Positions 1-13,800 of a DNA stretch of 64,000 nucleotides are shown one piece after another. Source of the DNA: Marisa cornuarietis (lineage: Eukaryota > Mollusca > Gastropoda > Architaenioglossa > Ampullariidae); NCBI GenBank assembly GCA_004794655.1, contig SMMW01000555.1, forward strand, positions 9,749,501 to 9,813,500. Direction: 5' to 3'. Made by a program: the position numbers and the translations under genes. Position 1 is the first letter of the stretch. Every line of letters begins with the position of its first letter. Under the pieces are notes generated by a model, which saw nothing but the letters and a program-made list of their open reading frames with translations, searched no databases and was not told the origin of the DNA.

Positions 1-493
1 GTGTTCAAAATTTCCGCAAATTGGGGACAAAGTACCATGACGCCCGTCAGTATGAATTCAGATCGCATTAGTTTTTTGCAGGAATAAGTTGACAAATACT
101 GTTTGTGTGCGAAATGTAGAGCTTTGTTATGTGAACAGTTTCAGTGCACCCAGACTGTTCAACACTTCGTGGTGTGCGTAGAATTTACGTCAAACATGAC
201 GTCACCTCCATCGGCCATTTTTTAATCGTCAGAAATGACTCAATTCACGCATTAAAGCACACAGCAGGCCAGTATTAACATATGTATCTCCTGAAACCTT
301 TCTTCATCCATTGATTTCATTTCAGGTTCAGCCCAGAAAAAATAAAGAAGCTGTAAGCAATCAAAGTCCGAGTGTATGCAAGAGGCGAACTTTTGTCACA
401 GTGTCATATAACAACGTATTCAATGACAGTGGTTGCTACAGTGACCAGTGTGCGTTGCATCACAGTAAGACAGAGTGCCCTTGTAACTTCTAA
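1..493. other. Non-coding flank, nothing recognised
   Basis: No gene, RNA or repeat is recognised here. A 60-codon open frame at 311-493 follows a possible splice acceptor near 325 but resembles no family I know, and it ends at the ATT-type tail of the neighbouring LINE copy. Confidence 0.4.
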
Positions 494-1096
494 TAATAAT
501 AATAATGAAGATTTTTAAAGCGCATATTCACACTCATAGAGAGCATGCTCTTAGCGCTTAAAACGGGGAAGAGACGTGGACTAAGTAGATACAGAACAAA
601 GTGGACGAAAGAAAACGACAGTACTGACGACGAAACAGAAAACAAAAGGCTTCAAGTAACAGAAACAGAGAAATATAGTGATTCTGCCGAGAAAGATGGG
701 TAAAGTAGCAAGAGGGAAGGGAGGGGGTAAGAAGGACGAGCATTGTGGACTGTGTTAGGAGTAATGCTCAAGGAAGAGGTGCGTTTTCAGTGCAGATTTG
801 AAAGATTCAGTTGTAGGAAGGTGGCGGATATGGAGAGGAAGAGAGTTCCATTGTTTTGCAGCACAGTAGCCAAAAGTCCTGTGAACATATGTTGTTGTTG
901 TTCTGGTGACAGGAACAGTTAGGATACGGTCGTCAGAGGAAGAGCGTAGTTGTCTGGCCGGAGAGTAAGGGATGAGAAGTTCAGAGAAATAGGCCAGCAA
1001 AGAAATTAAAACACAGCACAGACAGTTTGTATTGAATGCGAGAACGGATGGGTAGCCAGTGTAGAAAACGAAGGAGAGGAGTGGCATGGTCCCGGA
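494..1096 (-). mobile_element. 5'-truncated CR1/L2-like LINE copy (3' end only)
   Basis: The reverse strand matches the last part of the LINE at 32860-36413. It covers the end of the reverse-transcriptase ORF, the 3' UTR with the sequence GCGCTAAGAGCATGCTCTC, and a short (TTA)n tail read at 494-507. The copy breaks off at about 1096, where it stops matching the copy at 21.2-22.0 kb. The open frame at 755-1105 is the shifted tail of the LINE ORF, not a host gene. Relative to the gene 1 copy it lacks several bases after the TTTGCTGGC stretch, so the frame is broken. Truncation at the 5' end is typical of target-primed reverse transcription. Confidence 0.85.
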
Positions 1097-2995
1097 GGAC
1101 TTCATAGAAACTTAACTGTCTTCTCTGAGATCTTTGTTCTTGTTTCATCTATGTGTGGGTATACATACTATTGTGATTATGGATGTATAACTCTCAGTTA
1201 CTACCAACTATATCTGCTTGGTCTTCATCGCTCTTCATCTGTATGCTTCTACGATTCTCCGCTTAAGATCTATCTGCATATACGTTCTTATTGCCTTCCT
1301 GTCAACTGCACTGGCTTCCTTGTCATCGTTGTCATCTTGGATTCCGAGAGTTGTTCACACGCCTAGTAAACCGTTGTGTGACGTCTTGGTGTATTTATTT
1401 CCTTTTATGGTAATTACAGGTTGTATCGTCATGGTTATCTTTTTTTTTTTTTTAGTGGCGGTTTTTTTTTTCTTCCGGAGTCATGGCTTTGTTCTCAGGG
1501 ACTGAATTACGGGGTCTGCTGGTGATAGTAACACGGCAGATAAATTGTAATTTCCTGCAAAGGATTAATAAATATGTATTTGTAGATTCGTCACGAGGTG
1601 AAGAAATGAAGGTCGGTGGATGATATTTATTCTCTGTTCCCCAAACACCAGTCTACCTTCTTCTCGCTTGTCAAGTTGAACAGTTTACCAGGCTTATCCG
1701 GGTCGGTTGATGACCTCGCCTTTTTTACCCAGTGATAGCTGGTTCCTAACGTCGCACGATAATATTTTACAATCCCGTTCCTCGCAGCCATCCTGTTACA
1801 GCCTTATATGCTATGCGATGTAAAAAGTAATGTTTCTGTTGCGTGTTGGGCAATACTCTGTGAGTGATTCGTCGTGTTTAGGGCACGGAATCTCAAATAC
1901 GGAGCCCAGTCTTTTACTTCCGCTACCTATTTTTGACCTAGATATATATGGGTATTATAAACGGGTACCTTTATTGTTGGGTAGACAATTGAATTGGGCG
2001 GTAGGATCACCAGTAACAGAGGCTTCTGCAGTCTATAAAACCTTTGACTTTCTTCCGAAAAAAAGTTTTTATTATAACGGACACTGGTCAGCGCGTCCCT
2101 GTTGCGTGATAAAGAGAGATGAGAAAATAGGAATGGTGGGGAAGGGGAAGAGAAGCCGACCCGCAGTCACAATCATTCAAACTCTTCCTTAAAAGTCTCT
2201 ACAATGGTTAAAAAAATAATACTGAATTTAACAGTGTATTTAAACATAAGACTTAAGTAACACTTTAAACAGCAACAATCCTGAACTCGAGAGAGACTGA
2301 CCATTCTCTCCGTCTCTTTATTGATCTGCCCGTCTACTAGTTATTTCTTACTTTATGTGGTGGCAGATAAGTCCTGTGATATATCTAACATTTCTAAATG
2401 TGCGCCATCGTGAAATTCCAGACTGCCGTTTATCACCCTCTGACACTACTGTTGCACATTCTTCCAGCCGTGTCATTCGGGTGGCTTTTGCTCACTTAAT
2501 TTGAAGCTGACCTTTTGTTTCTCTGTGAACTACATATGCATCTCGTGCACCTGTCACAGAGGGGTGACATTAGGCTAACAGCTAGCACAGCGAGGGTGGC
2601 CAAGTCGCACCTGTCGTATGACTAATTTTTTTTTTTTTTTTTTTAGGTAGTGGATAAAGAAAGGGGAAAGACTAATTAACTGTCGCCGGCCAGTGCTTCA
2701 CTTCCCAAAGAAACACGGCAAGTGGAGGGACATTACGTGTAGGGTAGTGGAGGCTGCGTCTTCCTAGGAAGGTGTGGTATTCATATTTTCTAGTATCTCG
2801 GAGTTTGTTTGCACAAGTTAAATTTTTGCTGTATGTTTTTATTAAACAAATATAGATATGTATTAGTTATTTGTTTTTGTTGTAATTGTCAGCAGGCGCA
2901 GTCTACGAGACTGGGTGATGGCCCACGAAGTCGAGGGCCGGGAGATGCCAGGGAAAGTTTGAAGAGTTTGTTTTGTTGGTAGTTTTTGAGTTAAA
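1097..2995. other. Non-coding, nothing recognised
   Basis: This stretch is AT-rich with poly(T) runs near 1440-1453 and 2625-2644. A 120-codon open frame at 1830-2192 has no recognisable domain and no splice context, so I do not call it a gene. Confidence 0.4.
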
Positions 2996-3003
2996 GTTGT
3001 TGT

Positions 3004-3152
3004 GGTCGCTCGTCCCCAGAGGCAGCGCCATTTTGTGTACAGCATCTGGCCCCGAGAGGCAGTGTTTATGTTAGAAGAAGCCTGGGTCGCTCGTCCCCAG
3101 AGGCAGCGCCATTTTGTGTACGATCTCAGAGGCAGCGCCGAGTTGTGTGTAT
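3004..3152 (+). repeat. 37-bp direct repeat plus a partial third unit
   Basis: A 37-base unit beginning GGTCGCTCGTCCCCAGAGG is perfectly repeated at 3004-3040 and 3085-3121. A degenerate third unit (CTCAGAGGCAGCGCCGAG) follows at about 3124-3152. The units are GC-rich in an AT-rich setting, lie 1.7 kb upstream of the gene 1 start, and include an ATTTTGTGT core. Function is unknown; a small minisatellite or part of a repeat family are both possible. Confidence 0.7.
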
Positions 3153-3155
3153 AAC

Positions 3156-4747
3156 GTCTGTCCCCACCGTGCGTTTATAGTTTGGGTTAAGAGTATCATC
3201 AGTGTAAGCAGTCATAATCAACCCAGCAAAAGGAACTTTCTTTTAGGACTATGTTTACAGAGATCTTAGATAGTAGTAAGGATTGGCTGATATATGTTTA
3301 TTGATAAATCATTTTTCTATTTTTATTAGTTGAATATCATTAAATGTATACAGGCCTGCAAAAGAGGGAGAGTTGTTTTGTGTTGAAAAGAACGCGCAAA
3401 TGTCCAGGCGTCTACGTGAACGTGAATGTCTGTGACAGCACCTCTTTAGCATCTCAAGTCATTCTAATCTGTGTGTGTCTTTTCGCATATTATAATAATT
3501 AATGAAATATCCCGATATATTATAAACACGATACATAAAGAAGCATATCAAACGTGAGGAAATGAAAAAGGGTACATCGGTAACAAGTATTTCCCGTCAT
3601 TCAGGTTAAACTGTTCCAGTGTTCTCAGGGTGATAAGAGGTGCATTTCACTGCGTCTGCGGTGATGCTTACGCGCAGATTTATCGCCGTCTCCGTGGTCT
3701 CTTCGTCATCTGCTTGACAGCTAACTGATTTCCCACTACGCCCTGCTATGCTGAGTGCTATGGCATGTGCAAGTATATGTAGTTCAGACACTTAATTCTT
3801 CAGTCGTGTCTTTATGGTATGCTGATAGGGCCTAAGGTGCATAGCAACTGAGGTGTTTCCAAGAGGTTGAATGAGCTACAGCTGCAAGTTAACTTTGTAG
3901 GTTTCCCCCGTGGGAGACATATTTCATCAGACCGCAAGCCCGGCCGCTTGATCTTGAACGTGAGACAGTATTCTTGGTTCTGGCGGCCGTCTGTGTGAGA
4001 TCACCGCAGTATCTGAGACAACACAGAGGTAATTCATTGACTTCTTCCTGGCTGACTGCCTGATACAGTGTGGTTTTGGACTGAGAAGTTAAGAAGACTT
4101 TCCGGGAGAGAATAGGTGAATCCGCTCCACTAAGTAACTGCTTTGTGAGACCCGCCAAGATATTGACTTATGAAGCGCAGATAAGAGCACTCTTTGACAG
4201 ATAAATACTTCGATCCTACCTTCGGTGAAAAAGATCGAACTATTCCGATGAGGTGATGCGTAGTTCTTTCTCAAACATCAGTTGATGACAGCAGGAAATA
4301 TGTCAACATCTCAGGATGTCGGCTATACCAAGGCTAAGAGACCAAAGATTGATTTGCGTAATGCACAAGGATATACGTAACCTCCTAAAAAAAAAGAGCT
4401 TGCATTTTAAAAGTCGACGCTGATCGCATTCCGACCGGAAACAATGAGTTGAAGCTTGGTGAAGTAATTAATTAATGTAATGATAATGGATTCCTAATTT
4501 ATAGTGTCAGAAACGTTTTTAATGTCAAACAAAGCATTTTTTAAAATTCGGCAAAAAACCCTCGACATTAAACTTTGTGTTGTACACTCCATACAAGTGT
4601 ACTTTTGGATGTAAATACCACCAACCAACGCATTTTAATTTGTGTTATAGTGGGCAGTCGTTAAAAAAGTTCATTAACTAATATCCTTTATGGAATTTCA
4701 GTTTTATCAGAAGTTTTATATCTAATCTCTCTCTGTCTTTTATTTAT
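3156..4747. other. Upstream region of gene 1
   Basis: No gene is recognised. A pyrimidine-rich tract ending in TTTATCTAG (to 4751) just before the first coding exon could be the acceptor of an intron in the 5' UTR, so the promoter may lie further upstream. No TATA element could be assigned. Confidence 0.35.
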
Positions 4748-4817
4748 CTAGAGAAATAAAAAGCACTGAAATGTATCACATGCACCTGATGTTTTCTTGC
4801 GTTCAAGGTCTGACTCA

Positions 4818-7800
4818 ATGGAGTCTATAAACAGTGATGACCAGCTGCATCTGGTAAAAAGAGCGAGCACAAAAAGGAACCTAATCATCTTCGCTCTTGT
4901 ATGTGGGGTTTTCTTTGGCGTTGGTGTCTTGATCGGCTGGTTCTCCCACCATACGAAAGAGGAAGTCACCGTGCCACCTAAAGAAGAAGACAGGTAAACA
5001 TTTTATAGTATCGAAACATAGCCAGGCACATAGGACAGACGCTGAAAAGATAAGTACAAATACATCACCATAAAGAGAGAAAAATGGATTTTGTTCTTCT
5101 GGATCGCACTTGTGTTTTCTACCTTGATGTTGCTTTTCTTACCCTAGTAATGGAACAGTCAACTGGAAGCCTGTCCAGCATAGAGAAGAAAACAGGTAAA
5201 TTCTATGATTTATTGAAAGCAGGTAGTGTACACTATAGTAGAGGTATATTATTAAAGAGATTTTTTTCGTGATTGGTCTGTACCAAATGGAGCACGCATG
5301 TAAAATGCAGCAAATGCTGCTTGTGCGTGTAAGTGTATTTGGCGATATTCAAATAACTTTTGGATTCACTTACCTTTGAAAATAATAATAACTATATACC
5401 CGGGAAAAAGAAATTCTCATGTCGGTAGTGTTTAATTAAAAAGAATAATTCGACAAAACTGTATTTTATTTTAGGAATTACTGCAGAACTTAGACCAACT
5501 AAAGAAGGATAAATTGTGAACAGTGAACTCTCTCAGGGAGATTGTCCATATGATTGCTATATCAGAAGGAGTCTAAAACCTACACTTTCCGTGAACAACA
5601 TCAGCAAAATACTCAGATGTTTAGTGTTGCCGGTGTCGGAATAATTTCTGTCGTGCGCGGAAGAAACCTAAACAATGGTCAGCCTCATGCGTTTCAATAA
5701 AGAGTAGACAAAACTTGATGGAAAAGGAACTCGCAAAAAAAAAAAAAACCAGGAGTATTGTAAAATAATTGCCACCGAGTATTTGACCACACCACATAAA
5801 ACCATGACACCTATACTGTGAGGTCTAAAGAGAAATCCGGAAAGATGATGTATTCACAGATGATTGGTTGATTAGTTTATCTAGTAGAAGAGTGCTTATA
5901 CGTCTTCGCGCTGTATGCGGGGAAAGGACCGATGTAGCTATGGGGAGGAAATAGAACATCACCACGGCCAGTAAGGTTGTAAACAGGTGCCACATCTAGA
6001 GAGAAGCGTGAGTGCTCCGAGATGAGATTTTAAACAGTACCAGGGCTTAATGTTTCTCACTGCTGTATAGTAACAAGCGAGCGTGCTATATCTGCTTACC
6101 GCGTTTTGGTACTAGGCTGCCCCTCCCACTATACCTTTCTTCCTGAAATAGTGGTACTTCGAGCCAACCTGTCCATGCGGACATAATCCCTACGATCTGT
6201 CTAAACTGGATTTCGGCTGTTTCTACTGAACCAGTAACTGAGCAGGCTTTTCTGGGATAACATATGTAAAGTTCTCAGGACAGTCAGTGCCAGGTAGGCT
6301 GGGATCGAGTGTACATGATGCAAGAAGTGTTGACACGCAGTGGCGAAACTACAGTTTGACCAAGTATAGCAGGCTAATTTTTAAGTTGATACTTTTGTAT
6401 GCAAATCTTGTTATAAATATCAAAATAGCCCTTGGCAGAAAAAAGGTTACCCACCCCTGGCCTACAGTAAATAACAGACAACTGTCAATAACTAACGGAA
6501 GAGCAGACGACTCGAGAGCTCTTGCTTTTACGGAGGTGAAAAAGTTAGGTGTACACCAAACCGTTTGAAATCGAAACACTAATTTTCTTCATCTAATTCT
6601 TTTTAATTCGCATCAAAAACTGTTACAACGATGATATTTTAGGTCTAAGAACAAAACTATCAAATAACAATACATTGGGCACATGTGTATGTTTGTGTGT
6701 GTATCCACGCGCGCGAATCGCGTAAGGGTCAAGTCAAGGGGTCAAATGTCTCTTACATCAATGAAAACTGTCCAAGGTGTTGCAGAGGTGTAGTTTCCCT
6801 TTAGTGGCAGACGCCGAATGCCGTTAACTAGCACCTATGTTCATCGACGTTGTCTTTAGTTCCTTGGTTATTATTGTTGGTGTGGTGGTTGTATTAGTTG
6901 TAAACTATTGCCATCAGTGTCAGAAAGAATGCGTGGATCCTTTCAAGCAGGAGAACCAGATAGATCATAGGTGTTCCTTCACATTTTCATGCTTGGTGTA
7001 GGCTACGCTGTGTGCTTTGTACGATGTGGTTTCGAAATTTAACCAGAAAAAATAAGTTCAAACTCTGTTAAAAATTGTACTTGTTTTTTACCGTAAGATT
7101 TTGTTTAATGCACTTCGGGATAATTGCACAATCAAGACCTGGATTTATTATGAACAATTTATTTCTCACAATGCATAGGGAGACTATAGAAATTTATATA
7201 AATACTACTTCTGTATCAAACTATACTGGCTTTTATCTCTGTTTTCAGTTTCAAGTTTATAGAATTTGTTGTGGTGAATGTGAATGCTGAAAGAATTCGT
7301 GAAAAGTTGAGGTAATAATTTTCTCGTTAAAAATATTAATGTAATTCAGCTGTACCAGCTCTTATTATCGAAATTCATAAATTTATCCCCTTAATGAGTG
7401 ATGTTTCAATTTCAATAACTGTGTCCTATGTTTAACTAGCTTAAAAGATTAACAGTCTGTGATATTAAAGAGAAGGAAAGTTGTGAAAAATGAAAATTGG
7501 TTGACAGATCATTAATATGGGTCTAAATAGCTATTTTTAATATTACAATTGTCTGATTCTTCTCTCATCAAAGGTACATTTATGAGTTTCTCTGAGGGTT
7601 GTATGTGCAGACATGCTTGATATTTGTGATTATTCTAGTATGTGTAATATAACATGGTTTTTGTTATTCTGCTGATAAATGTATACTTTTTCAGTATCTT
7701 TTGTTGTTTCCAGAGAATATTCTAAAGAGCCCCGACTAGCAGGCACAGAACAAGATGCAGTTCTTGCCCAAAAGATTCAAAACGACTGGAAGGCAAATGG

Positions 7801-10800
7801 CCTGGAGGAGGTACACCTTGCCACATATAATATACTGCTATCTTTCCCAAACACAAGTGCCCCAAACCTGGTAAGAATTTTTGGTTACTTATGGTAGCTG
7901 CAAATCATTTACAAGATCATGAACCTATTTTAAACTAATTAAGGAGAAACAGATAGCCTAGTGGGTAGAGCAGCATCATCGGAATTGGAAGGTATGAACA
8001 CTTTACCATTTGTGTGATGCACTGTAGTTCCCCTGAGTTGACCGGGCTGTCCAGTGGCGCAACAATTAGCACCTGTCACCAATACAGTGGAGGATGGCTG
8101 TCATGGGTTCAGCTCTCGTCTCGTGCACGCTGTTCTTTCCGTGTATATGGCATTTGTTTCCAGGGCTGGCTGCTTTGCCAGAATATACCCTTAATTGCTG
8201 GCTTGGCGTAAAACACCAATTCCCCATCTCCTCCGAAGTTGACCCTGATTCTGACTCTTTATATTAGGGTTGGGGGAAGGTAAGGCAGCAAAGGAGAGTA
8301 GAAGGGGACCATCCTAATGAAAGCTAGGCCAAGGATAAATGGGGTCTTTAACACCTCAGTCCTTAATGACCATAAAGTCTCAGAACTTCTTTGTCAAGTT
8401 TCTCTATTGTATTGTAATAATGTTACAAATGCATTAGGTGTTGGCTCCCACCCTCACTTCAGGTAATGTTGGTGAACTCTTTATTAACTTTATACTTCTC
8501 ACTGGCTTAATTTGCAAATCATATGCATGATCATAAACAGTCTCTAGACTTATAAGTATCACTATTTATTATCGGGTTCTTCATTTCTACTCTTTACCTA
8601 CCACTTAATCATGAAGTAATTTTTAAAAAAATATTTTCTCTATGCTTTTAGTATTTCATATCTTTTGATCTCATTCTTGACCGTAGGCAAAGCGGCAGTT
8701 TGACCCCCTTGGACGGATGTATTTACCCCTTTTTCAAAAAATCATAAAAAATTAACTAAAAGAGGTAGAAGAACAATTCAAATTGATAATGATAGATCAA
8801 AATGTAAAGAAAAGAAACAGCTTTTTCTTGTGTTTGCTTGAAAACATGCTTTTATAGTATTCCCAACAGAAAATGACATGATAATGAACCCATACAAAAA
8901 CGTCCGCAGTGAAACATTACCTGCTTTCACAAGCGTTAATAAAAATAACATAAGGGAGGAAACTACAGAAACGTTTAGGAAATGTTCCACCATGATTCCC
9001 TCCCTTGAACTGGCAGACAATCAAAAGTTTTCGTTTTGTGACAAAGAAAAAAAATGTAAACATTGGTCAAGCGCCATTTTGAATAACCATGTGCGTTGGT
9101 GGTCACTCACTTTAACATGGATTTGTACTTCAACAGCCGCAAAGGAACAGAAAATAGTAAGTAATATTTAAATTTTAATGTAAATTCTAATCAAACATAT
9201 GTTTGTTTGGTACTTTATGTCTGTATATATTCTGTAAATCGAAATTTCACTCCCATCATTTGCTAGCCATTTTCCAAACAGAAAGACAGGAAGCATGGGA
9301 AAACGCAAAGAATTCCTGTTAAAACGTACTTCCTACATTTTTTAAGAAAGACAGCTGTGTTCAGAAATGAATAAGCTATCTTATTTATCAAATTTTACTT
9401 CTAAAAAAAATGATGTTTAAGAGTAACAAAATTTAAAAAGTGCATCACACCGGGTTCAGGTGAAGATCATGTGATCACACCTATGAGGGCGAAGCATAAG
9501 GAACGTAATAGATTTATTTTTATTTCATGTTCAAACATTGTCCTTTCAGATCCAGATAATAAACAGTGCTTCTAAACAAGTGGTGTTTGAAGCAAACAAA
9601 TTGGAGGTAGTACTCACACCTGCAGAGAATGACTCTCATGTTGTGCCTCCATACAATTCATTTTCTGCTGCTGGCGATATAATGGTAAACACTTACTTTT
9701 ATTAATTTATTAATCAATCTCAGAAGAAGCCTTTATTAGTATGTTTGGTTGTGTGTGTGATGATAAGAGTTATCCAGGTAGGGACGTCCGGGGCTTTGTG
9801 TGCATTTTCGTGATGTTCGAGATGGCGGGTAGCCATATTGCTTTTGTTTGAATCAATACAGTTGTCATCAAATCCACAGTGTCTTGCGTTGGTTGGCTGA
9901 GAGCTCACAGCAGGATACAGTGTGTGAGAGAGATAGAGAGAGAGTGCTGGGGGGGGGGGTTTATAGGCTTCCAAGGGAGGTTTTTTTTGTTTGTTTCTTT
10001 TCATTTAAGAAGAGTGCAAGTAAAGTTACTGTCTTCATACATAATGTATAATAAACTCCCTCACTCTAATGGTAAAAAGTAGAAAATTCTCTTGTTTTCT
10101 CCAGTAGGACATCCTGATTTGTTTGTTGATGTCAGGCTTGTTTTCCTTATTTTTCATCATAATCAGACCTCTTCTGTATTAGTTATGACAAATGTGTCAG
10201 ACATATTAACAACTTATCTTTATCTTAATACCTTTTTTTCAATGATGGCATAACACTTCTGTGATAGATACCTGTTAAGTATAATAGCGAGCCAGTGAAC
10301 CAGAGCAACATGTTGCCCTTTTACCTGCTTCATTTTTCAATCATCTTCGTTTATTGCTGCACATTCGTTTTTTTTAATCTTTCTTTTGATAATTTATTAC
10401 GTTATTAAACTTAGCAGTTAATCAGGGACTAGTATATATAAGTCTTTGGTTGAAGTTGTAGAATTAGTTATGGATAAAGGCAGCTGACCTGTTAGTCAGG
10501 CTTGATGATTATTTGAACAGGGTGATCTGGTGTATGTAAACTATGGGACTGTAGAAGACTTTGAGTACCTCACCACAAATCTGTCAATCAATTTGACTGG
10601 CAGGATAGTAATTTCTCGCTATGGCAAAATCTACAGAGGTGAAAAAGTAAGAGTTTTATGTTTAATAATTTTCATGTATGCATATCACAGTGCGTGCATA
10701 TACACATTTATGTTAGCAGGCACACACACACATGCATGCACTTCTCTCCCCCACCGCAGAATGCATGAATTAAAATGAAGCCATAATGATCGCATATTTC

Positions 10801-13800
10801 TACATGCATGTATGTACATAGTCACATTATTCATTCTTTTATCATGTTTCTAGATGCACATTTTTCAGTGCATATTCACATATTCCTTGGACATAGTTAT
10901 ACAGTGTATTCTGCAGAGAAATTTAAACACTATACAAAGTTTATTTTAGTCTTTTGTGTTGTACAAAAAATGCCATTTTAAGTTTACACCTATTTTTCTG
11001 TAAAAGACCTAGTCACAAATAATTCTCAAGTCAGAATGTTTTCCAAACAGGTGGAAAATGCAGAGTACTTTAATGCGTCTGGGATAATACTATACTCTGA
11101 TCCTAGCGATTTCAATGTCAATGTCACAAAGCCATATCCAGATTCGTGGTGGTTGCCACCCACGGGTATTCAAAGGGGTTCGATTGCAGGTGATGGTGAC
11201 TATCAGACTCCCTTCTACCCATCAACCTGTGAGCATACTAACAGTTTCTAATAGAATTTGGAGTAGACAATGAATTAGCTTCATCACAGTAAGATAGTGA
11301 TGAAAGTAAGACAGCGTATGTACATGATCAACCTGTAATACTTCCAGAAAAAGCATGTAATCCCAGATTAAAAAAACCAACTGTTATGACGATTCAGTGT
11401 GTTTGATAAGTCACAGATTTAAAAAACATAATGTTTAATGGTAATTTGTCTTAGCCATAATAACCGCAGTTCTGATCATTTCAGATATTGATTATGGGAG
11501 ATATTAATATGTAAGAGTGGATGAATCTCGCATGTATTAAGAAGAAAGAGCGAGAGGAGTTGTCTGTAAATGCAATCAAACTTTTATATGATGCTGTAAT
11601 TGCCCCAGATTTTTAATATCCTGAAGGTTTTTTTTTAATTGTATGTCTTGATATGTAATTTACTTTCTTTATGTGTTTAGACTATGCCTACCGTGTTCCT
11701 AAGTCACATCTGAATTTACCAAAAATACCTTGTCAGCCAGTGGGATACATTGATGCTCAACAGCTTCTTCAGTAAGCGATTTTGGTTTGGGGTGTCATAT
11801 TTCATTTGCACGCTTACCTATTTTTTAAATGTTTCTTTTTTCATGGGCTCTGAAATGTAGGGTTATTGAACTATATCTCTGAAATTAAAAGTGAACTTAG
11901 GACATTAATAAAATGTCAAAATCATGATCTTTATAGTGTCGTATTATTCTACATCTCTACTCTTTTCTTGTGTCCTATTTGATAAAATAGCAGTCCGGTA
12001 GTACAATGGTTAGTGCCTGTCATCAATACAGTTAAGATTGGCTGTCCTGGGTTCAGAACTTGTCTTGGGCATGCTGCTCTTTCTCTGCATGGGGCATCTG
12101 TTTACAGGGCTGGCTGCTTTGCCTTGATATAGCCTTAGTTGCTGACTTGGAGTAAAACACCTATTCCCCCCTCTTCCCCTATTTAATAAAATTTTTCAGT
12201 CATGTTAATAGAAGAAAGTCATTTCATATGCATTGAAGTATAGGGGAAAGTTGTACATTATTATCAACTGATTTAAAATGCAGTGAAGGAATAATTCTGA
12301 ATGTTTAACTATGGGTCTTGATAAAGGGGAAAAAATCTCAAGAGTTCTTTGAGTGAACTTCAGTAATCTGTCACATTCAGATCCATTTTTCCTAGACTCT
12401 TTAGTGTTGACCGTTAATCTATGGCTCATAGTCATAAGTGTTTCAAAAGCATATTTATTAGTATTTTATTAATCATGGTCATACTTGAAGTGTGGGTGTG
12501 TTTGTTAGAGGGCTTGCAGGTCCAGTAGCACCTGCCCACTGGCAAGGCCATCTTAACTTCACTTATCACATTGGTCCAGGATATAATGGCTCTTCAGAGT
12601 TGTAAGTATTGCTGCAAGACAGGAAGAGCACTAATTAGTCTAGTTTATCTGTTGCTGTCTTTTTTTCCTTATTAACTATGTCACAAACTTTGTGCATCAA
12701 TGAAACAATATGTCCATCCTTAAAACAGATGACTGTTGAAAAGAACTTTACTGTCAGTTGAAAAAAATAACTGTAAGATTCTTATTAAGAAAGTGTCCTA
12801 TTAACAAAACTAATTAATTGTTTAAGAGGTTATGTTTTTTGTAGTAAATAGTTTTGAATGGATTTATGTGTATATGACCAAGCATTTACTAGAATCAAAA
12901 TATTATTGTTCTTCTACGACTGCTGTTCTTATCTGTTCCTCATTAGGCTTTACTCTCACAGAAATAAGGATTAGGCAGATAGACGTTTTCCCTAAATTTG
13001 CTGCTTTGGAAAAATTTATATATTTTGTGGATTATGATTTGTACATAAAATGTGGTTTGTTTCAGGAAAGTTCGGCTAAATGTAAACAACTACCTAGAAG
13101 TGAAGCCAATTTACAATGTTATAGGCTATATAAAAGGCAGTGAAGAGCCTGGTAAAAATGAATTTACATTCTTTATACTTGTTGCTTATAATACTACGAA
13201 ACAGGACTTGTCAATGTTGATTTAACTGTTTACTGTGCAGTAGCTATACAATTTTTTTTTACCAGCTCGGTATATTCTGTATATTGTTGTCCATATGTTA
13301 TTTCCTTCTCTCCAAACAGTAAAGCTGCTTGTTAAGGGTTTCCCACCAATTGCAAACATTAAAATAGCTTACTATTTTTTAAAGCAAGGATGTTGTATCA
13401 AGTTTTCATTTTGAACAAGACATAGTTTGATTAATCAGTTGTTATTAAAAATTGTTTACTGTTTTAAACATTTTGCTTAGTCTATCATAAATACATCAAT
13501 TCACCAATAAGTAAGTTGAACAATTGTATTTCTTTGTCAGCCTACATGAACAGTTCACACATGCTCTGCAGATCGCTATGTGCTTCTTGGTAACCACCAT
13601 GATGCGTGGGTGTTTGGTGCTGTAGATCCCTTGTCTGGATCAGCGTCTATGACTGAGTTAACTCACATTTTTGGACAGCTGTTTAAAAAAGGTACAGCAA
13701 AATCTAAGGTCTTTACTAATGTTTCTTTGTGTAAAATAATGTGCGAAAATCATGGACTGTTGATTAGTGAGCTGAATTTTACATTACATATCACAGTGTT

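Noticed and set aside
1830..2192. 120-codon open frame on +
   Set aside because: No domain, no splice context, no resemblance to any family; length is compatible with chance in this sequence.
4797..4817. Upstream extension of the gene 1 start
   Set aside because: The frame opens with TTG, not ATG; the first ATG is at 4818 and the paralogues start at an equivalent place.
5084..5272. Possible alternative exon in intron 1 of gene 1
   Set aside because: No counterpart in genes 2 or 3 and no proper splice pair; exons 1 and 2 join in the correct phase without it.
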